Shown here piece after piece: positions 31,175-34,420 of a DNA stretch of 34,420 nucleotides (its first letter is position 1; the number at the start of each line of letters is the position of its first letter). The stretch is from Rhodocytophaga aerolata. GTDB taxonomy: Bacteria > Bacteroidota > Bacteroidia > Cytophagales > 172606-1. The notes under the pieces were generated by a model. It was not told the DNA's origin. It worked only from the letters and a program-made list of their open reading frames with translations, and made no database searches. A program made the translations under genes and the position numbers. The stretch is from NCBI RefSeq assembly GCF_030503435.1, contig NZ_JAUKPO010000045.1:1-34420 (forward strand). The letters are read 5' to 3'.

Positions 31175-32899
31175 ATGAATAGAAGAAATTTTATTGAATT
31201 GTTATCAGCCGGAAGTGGTGTAATGGCTTCTGCTTCTTTCTTAAGTTTCCCTGCTTCTGCCCATGCTGCCTCTAGCCGCCTGTTTGCCAAAGGCAATGAG
31301 TATGCAGCCGATGTAGTAATTGCCGGAGGTGGGTTGGGAGGGGTGGCGGCCGCATTGGCCTCTCTCCGAAATGGGCTGCGGGTTATTCTGACGGAAGAAA
31401 CCGACTGGCTTGGCGGACAAATTTCCCAGCAAGGCGTTCCGCCGGATGAGCATCAGTGGATAGAAACACATGGTGCAACCAGGTTGTACCGCGATTTCCG
31501 CACGGCCGTTAGGGAATATTATAAACGCAATTATCCGCTAACCGACGATGCCAGAGCCCGCACCCATCTGAATCCTGGCGATGGGTCTGTTTCCAGGTTA
31601 TGTCATGAGCCACGCGTAACGGTGGCCGTGCTGCAAGATATGCTCAATCCGTACCTGAGTTCCGGGCAGTTAACCTTGCTGATGGAGCATAAAGTGGTGG
31701 GAGCCGATGTAGCTGGAGATAAAGTACGTGCGTTAAAAGCCAGAAGCATACGGAGTAACAAAGAACTGATTCTCTCGGCTCCCTATTTTGTGGATGCCAC
31801 CGAGCTAGGCGACCTGCTTCCGCTGACTAAAACAGAATATGTAACTGGCACAGAATCTAAAAAGGAGACCAGGGAATTACATGCACCTGACAAGGCATAT
31901 CCGGATAATGAGCAGGCTTTTACGGTATGCTTTGCAATGGACTATGTTCCGGGAGCGAATAACGTAATTGATAAACCGGCCGAATATGATTTCTGGCGGA
32001 ATCATGTGCCGAAGTTGACTCCCGCCTGGTCCGGGAAGTTACTGGATCTCAACTATTCAAGTCCTTCTACGCTGGAACCTAAAGCTCTGGGCTTTCATCC
32101 CGAAGGCATTGCTACCGGTTCTGCACTGAATTTGTGGAATTACCGCCGGATCATTAATAAAAATAACTTCAAGCCTGGCACCTATCCCGGAGATATTACT
32201 ATCGTCAACTGGCCACAGAATGATTATATGCTGGGAAAATTAACCGATGTGCCAGAGAAGGAATTCAACAAGCATGTAGACCGGGCCAAACAACTCAGTT
32301 TATCACTTTTCTACTGGCTGCAAACCGAAGCTCCCCGCCCCGATGGTGGGCAAGGCTGGGCAGGTCTGCGCCTGCGTGGCGATGTAATGGGCACAGAAGA
32401 CGGCTTAGCCAAATATCCCTATATCCGGGAGTCTCGCCGCATTAACGCCTTGTTTACGGTGCTGGAAGAGCATGTAGGTACGGCCAACCGGGCATTAGTC
32501 ACCGGAAAACAAACCGGAAATACTGCTGCTGATTTTTACGACAGTGTAGGCATTGGCTACTACCACATAGACCTGCATCCCAGCAGTGCCGGAAATAATT
32601 ACATAGATTTTGGTTCTTTACCTTTTCAGATTCCGCTGGGTGCCTTGCTGCCAAAACGGGTAGAAAACCTGTTGCCAGCCAATAAAAATATTGGTACTAC
32701 CCATATTACCAATGGCTGTTACCGCTTGCATCCGGTAGAATGGAGCATTGGCGAATCGGTTGGTTTACTGGTAGCCTATTCGCTGAACAAAAAAGTAATT
32801 CCCCGGGCGGTGCGGGAGAAAGATGCTTTGCTGAAAGAATTCCAGAATAGGGTGCGGTCCCAGGGCATAGAAACCCATTGGCCCAAATCGGAGAATTAA
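31175..32899 (+). CDS. Tat-exported FAD-dependent oxidoreductase (PF12831 family)
   Basis: A 574-residue protein with a twin-arginine signal (MNRRNFIELL, Arg3-Arg4), so it is exported folded with its cofactor. A Rossmann FAD-binding motif follows (ADVVIAGGGLGGVAAALASL, GGGLGG at 51-56; acidic end TEETDWLGGQIS, the last part typical of the PF12831 family). Further segments: PYFVDATELGDLLPL, CFAMDYVPG, PQNDYMLGKL, GLRLRGDVMGTEDGLAKYPYIRESRRI, and near the end IPLGALLPKRVENLLPANKNIGTTHITNGCYRLHPVEWSIGES. PF12831 proteins sit in many sugar-utilisation loci of Bacteroidota; substrates are mostly unknown. With the sugar permease upstream and a ROK regulator opposite, oxidation of a sugar or sugar derivative in the periplasm is a reasonable inference. 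Confidence 0.9.
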   Translation: MNRRNFIELLSAGSGVMASASFLSFPASAHAASSRLFAKGNEYAADVVIAGGGLGGVAAALASLRNGLRVILTEETDWLGGQISQQGVPPDEHQWIETHGATRLYRDFRTAVREYYKRNYPLTDDARARTHLNPGDGSVSRLCHEPRVTVAVLQDMLNPYLSSGQLTLLMEHKVVGADVAGDKVRALKARSIRSNKELILSAPYFVDATELGDLLPLTKTEYVTGTESKKETRELHAPDKAYPDNEQAFTVCFAMDYVPGANNVIDKPAEYDFWRNHVPKLTPAWSGKLLDLNYSSPSTLEPKALGFHPEGIATGSALNLWNYRRIINKNNFKPGTYPGDITIVNWPQNDYMLGKLTDVPEKEFNKHVDRAKQLSLSLFYWLQTEAPRPDGGQGWAGLRLRGDVMGTEDGLAKYPYIRESRRINALFTVLEEHVGTANRALVTGKQTGNTAADFYDSVGIGYYHIDLHPSSAGNNYIDFGSLPFQIPLGALLPKRVENLLPANKNIGTTHITNGCYRLHPVEWSIGESVGLLVAYSLNKKVIPRAVREKDALLKEFQNRVRSQGIETHWPKSEN

Positions 32900-32906
32900 T
32901 ACATAG

Positions 32907-32940
32907 CCACAACGCCAGAAAATGCCTTCTGGCGTTGTGG
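32907..32940. terminator. Hairpin terminator between convergent genes
   Basis: Perfect 14-bp stem CCACAACGCCAGAA/TTCTGGCGTTGTGG (32907-32920 with 32927-32940), 6-nt loop AATGCC. It lies between the stops at 32899 (plus) and 32974 (minus). Only short T-runs follow (GTTTCAT on plus, no real run on minus), but the stem is strong and the site is right for a bidirectional terminator. Confidence 0.75.
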
Positions 32941-32973
32941 GTTTCATAAACGTCCGTAAAATCTGCAGGCAGC

Positions 32974-34200
32974 TTAAATTTGAGCCAATACTCTCCGCCA
33001 GACAAGCAGACAGGCACCAATTACGCCGGCTTCTTCACCAAGTTTGGTCATTTTCAGCTCAGTGGCATTGTTCAGCAGGCTTAATGAATATTTGTTAATG
33101 GCACTTTTAATGGGAAGGCGGATATAGTCATCTGTTGCGGCCAGGCTTCCTCCCAATATCACGAGTTCGGGGTTAAAAATATTGATCAGCAAGGCGATAC
33201 CCCGGCCAATGTTTTCTCCAATTTTGCCGATCAGGTCTATTGCCAGGATATCATCATTATTCGCTGCCTGAATAATATCTTCCAGTTCTATGTCTTCGGG
33301 GTTGGTTTTTGTCTGGGTAACAATAGAGGAGGAACCAGCAGTGAGTTGTTCCCGGAACAAGCGGAGCAAGGCAGCTCCGGAAGCTTCCGTTTCCAGGCAT
33401 CCTTTTTTTCCGCAGTGACACATAATCTCGTTAGTAAATAAAGGAATATGGCCCAGTTCCCCGGAAAAGCCCGATTTGCCATGGTATAGTTGCCCGTTTA
33501 TAAGTATGCCAACCCCAATTCCATAGTCCATGTTCAGGAAAAGTACATTTCTCTCTCCTTGTACATTGCCTACACAAAACTCTCCATAAGCCATGGCCCT
33601 GGAATCGTTCTCCAGAAACACCCGTATACCCACTTTGGCTTCTATAATTTTACTTAATGGTTCTTCATTGAAATAAAAATAACTATAGCTATAGCCAGTA
33701 GCATGGTTGATCCGACCGGTTAAGTTTACGCCAATACCCAGGATTTTTTCTTTGGCTATGGCAAGTCCGTCAATAAAATTATTAATGATGCCGCATAACC
33801 TATCCAGTGATTCTTTGCTGTTAATTAGCGGGTAAGCCACCCGTTTTGTGACCTTAATCAGGTTCTTTTGCAGGTCGGAAAGGCCAATGTTAATGTGGTT
33901 ATGTTTAACATCTACGCCGATAAAAAAGCCGGATTCCGGAACCAGTCCGTATAAATTTGGTTTGCGCCCGCCGGAAGATTCCAGTTTTCCATAATCCTGT
34001 ACCAGCCCTTCGCTGATCAGATCGTTAAGCAGCATGGTAACTTTAGGAACACTTAAATTTAATTCTTTGCACAGATCGGCAATTGTTGCATTTCCGGTAT
34101 TAGAGAAATAGCCCAGTACCGTTTTTTTTAAATTGACATTTTTGTAGGCTACGCCACTGATATTTTCACTGTTTAGTTCTTTTAAAAAGGGTTTGGTCAT
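32974..34200 (-). CDS. ROK-family transcriptional regulator (NagC/Mlc/XylR type)
   Basis: A 408-residue cytoplasmic protein: an N-terminal winged-helix HTH (about 25-85; NATIADLCKELNLSVPKVTM, then SEGLVQDYGKLESSGGRKPNLYGL) fused to a ROK sugar-kinase-like domain (about 92-405; GFFIGVDVKHNHINIGLS, ENDSRAMAYGEF at 197-208, DYGIGVGILINGQLYHGKSGFSGELGHIPL). The zinc-site motif is intact: His251, Cys261, Cys263, Cys268 (CHCGKKGCLE). Such proteins repress sugar-uptake genes and release DNA on binding a sugar or sugar phosphate. The Glu-Asn-Asp segment is kept, so kinase activity is not ruled out, but the HTH favours a regulator. Its likely targets are the convergent permease and oxidoreductase genes and its own gene; an AT-rich palindrome at 34335-34352 is a candidate operator. 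Confidence 0.93.
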   Translation of the reverse strand: MTKPFLKELNSENISGVAYKNVNLKKTVLGYFSNTGNATIADLCKELNLSVPKVTMLLNDLISEGLVQDYGKLESSGGRKPNLYGLVPESGFFIGVDVKHNHINIGLSDLQKNLIKVTKRVAYPLINSKESLDRLCGIINNFIDGLAIAKEKILGIGVNLTGRINHATGYSYSYFYFNEEPLSKIIEAKVGIRVFLENDSRAMAYGEFCVGNVQGERNVLFLNMDYGIGVGILINGQLYHGKSGFSGELGHIPLFTNEIMCHCGKKGCLETEASGAALLRLFREQLTAGSSSIVTQTKTNPEDIELEDIIQAANNDDILAIDLIGKIGENIGRGIALLINIFNPELVILGGSLAATDDYIRLPIKSAINKYSLSLLNNATELKMTKLGEEAGVIGACLLVWRRVLAQI

Positions 34201-34251
34201 AAAATTTACAGAATGAACATAATAGGTCTACCAGAGTCAGGGAGATACGCT

Positions 34252-34352
34252 GGCTAATTAAATTTCAAGTAATGAGCTTACAACAGAAGTTTTTTTGGAA
34301 TAGCTAGTATAAGCAGTAGTAACTTTTTTAATTATTTAATTTCAAAATTAAA
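34252..34352. promoter_or_regulatory. Candidate ROK operator region with an 18-bp palindrome
   Basis: TTTAATTTCAAAATTAAA (34335-34352) is a perfect inverted repeat of 8 bp around CA, flanked by TTAATTA (34328-34334) and TTAATTAA (34358-34365). A related stretch, TTAAATTTCAA, occurs near 34258-34268, nearer the regulator's start. NagC/Mlc-type operators are AT-rich inverted repeats of similar size, which is the only ground for the call; the DNA here is AT-rich enough for chance palindromes. Confidence 0.35.
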
Positions 34353-34420
34353 CTTAGTTAATTAATCTGAGTACATGTCAAAAGTTTGCCAAGAGCCTCC
34401 AAAGTTGTAATATGAGGTTG

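Noticed and set aside
1-34420. CRISPR arrays, tRNA or rRNA genes, insertion sequences
   Set aside because: No regularly spaced repeats, no tRNA-like cloverleaf with a conserved T-arm, no rRNA signatures and no transposase reading frames were seen in either strand.

Overview
The window looks like a chromosomal segment of a Bacteroidota bacterium, most likely of the Cytophagales. Evidence for this: AT-rich intergenic DNA; almost no Shine-Dalgarno sites; promoter boxes of the Bacteroidota type (TAnnTTTG); a TonB-dependent receptor with an N-terminal carboxypeptidase-regulatory-like domain; a small secreted protein resembling type IX sorting domains; and planctomycete-type cytochrome modules (PSCyt1/DUF1549/DUF1553 with DUF1501) that are shared between Planctomycetes and Cytophagales. 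I cannot name the species.

Left part (1-11,900). A TonB-dependent receptor sits behind a TPP riboswitch, so it is probably a thiamine or thiamine-precursor receptor; the start of a second, overlapping gene runs off the left edge. Mostly household and single genes follow: a small secreted beta-sandwich protein, a DUF3500 protein, sucC, a FAS1 protein, a comEC-like gene, an enoyl-CoA hydratase-family gene of the methylglutaconyl type, a PF04020 membrane protein, free-methionine-R-sulfoxide reductase, and two very small genes that end at a strong terminator.

Middle part (11,900-27,900). After an SRAP (YedK/HMCES-type) gene come exported proteins that look like one functional theme: a lipoprotein amidohydrolase, a 1051-residue lipoprotein joining a reduced ThuA-like domain, a PQQ-type sugar dehydrogenase propeller, a PKD domain, a c-type cytochrome and a carbohydrate-binding-like tail, and then two tandem copies of a two-gene module. 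Each module is a di-heme PSCyt1-DUF1549-LamG-DUF1553 lipoprotein followed by a Tat-exported DUF1501 protein. The copies are diverged, so the duplication is old. Two copies of a ~130-nt structured repeat, whose stems differ by compensatory base changes, lie around and inside the left module, and a different ~108-nt palindromic element lies beside one of them.

Right part (27,900-34,420). A secreted glycerophosphodiester phosphodiesterase, a short orphan reading frame, a remnant that looks like a decayed Tat signal, an FHS-family sugar permease, a Tat-exported FAD-dependent oxidoreductase and, facing them, a ROK-family repressor with an AT-rich palindrome upstream. This reads as a sugar uptake and oxidation locus under ROK control.

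The most unusual items are the structured repeat pair with covariation, the duplicated cytochrome/DUF1501 module next to a cytochrome-fused sugar dehydrogenase, an identical 12-mer before two neighbouring genes, and the translationally coupled partial gene behind the TPP-controlled receptor. Everything here comes from reading the sequence by eye; no database search or folding program was run.
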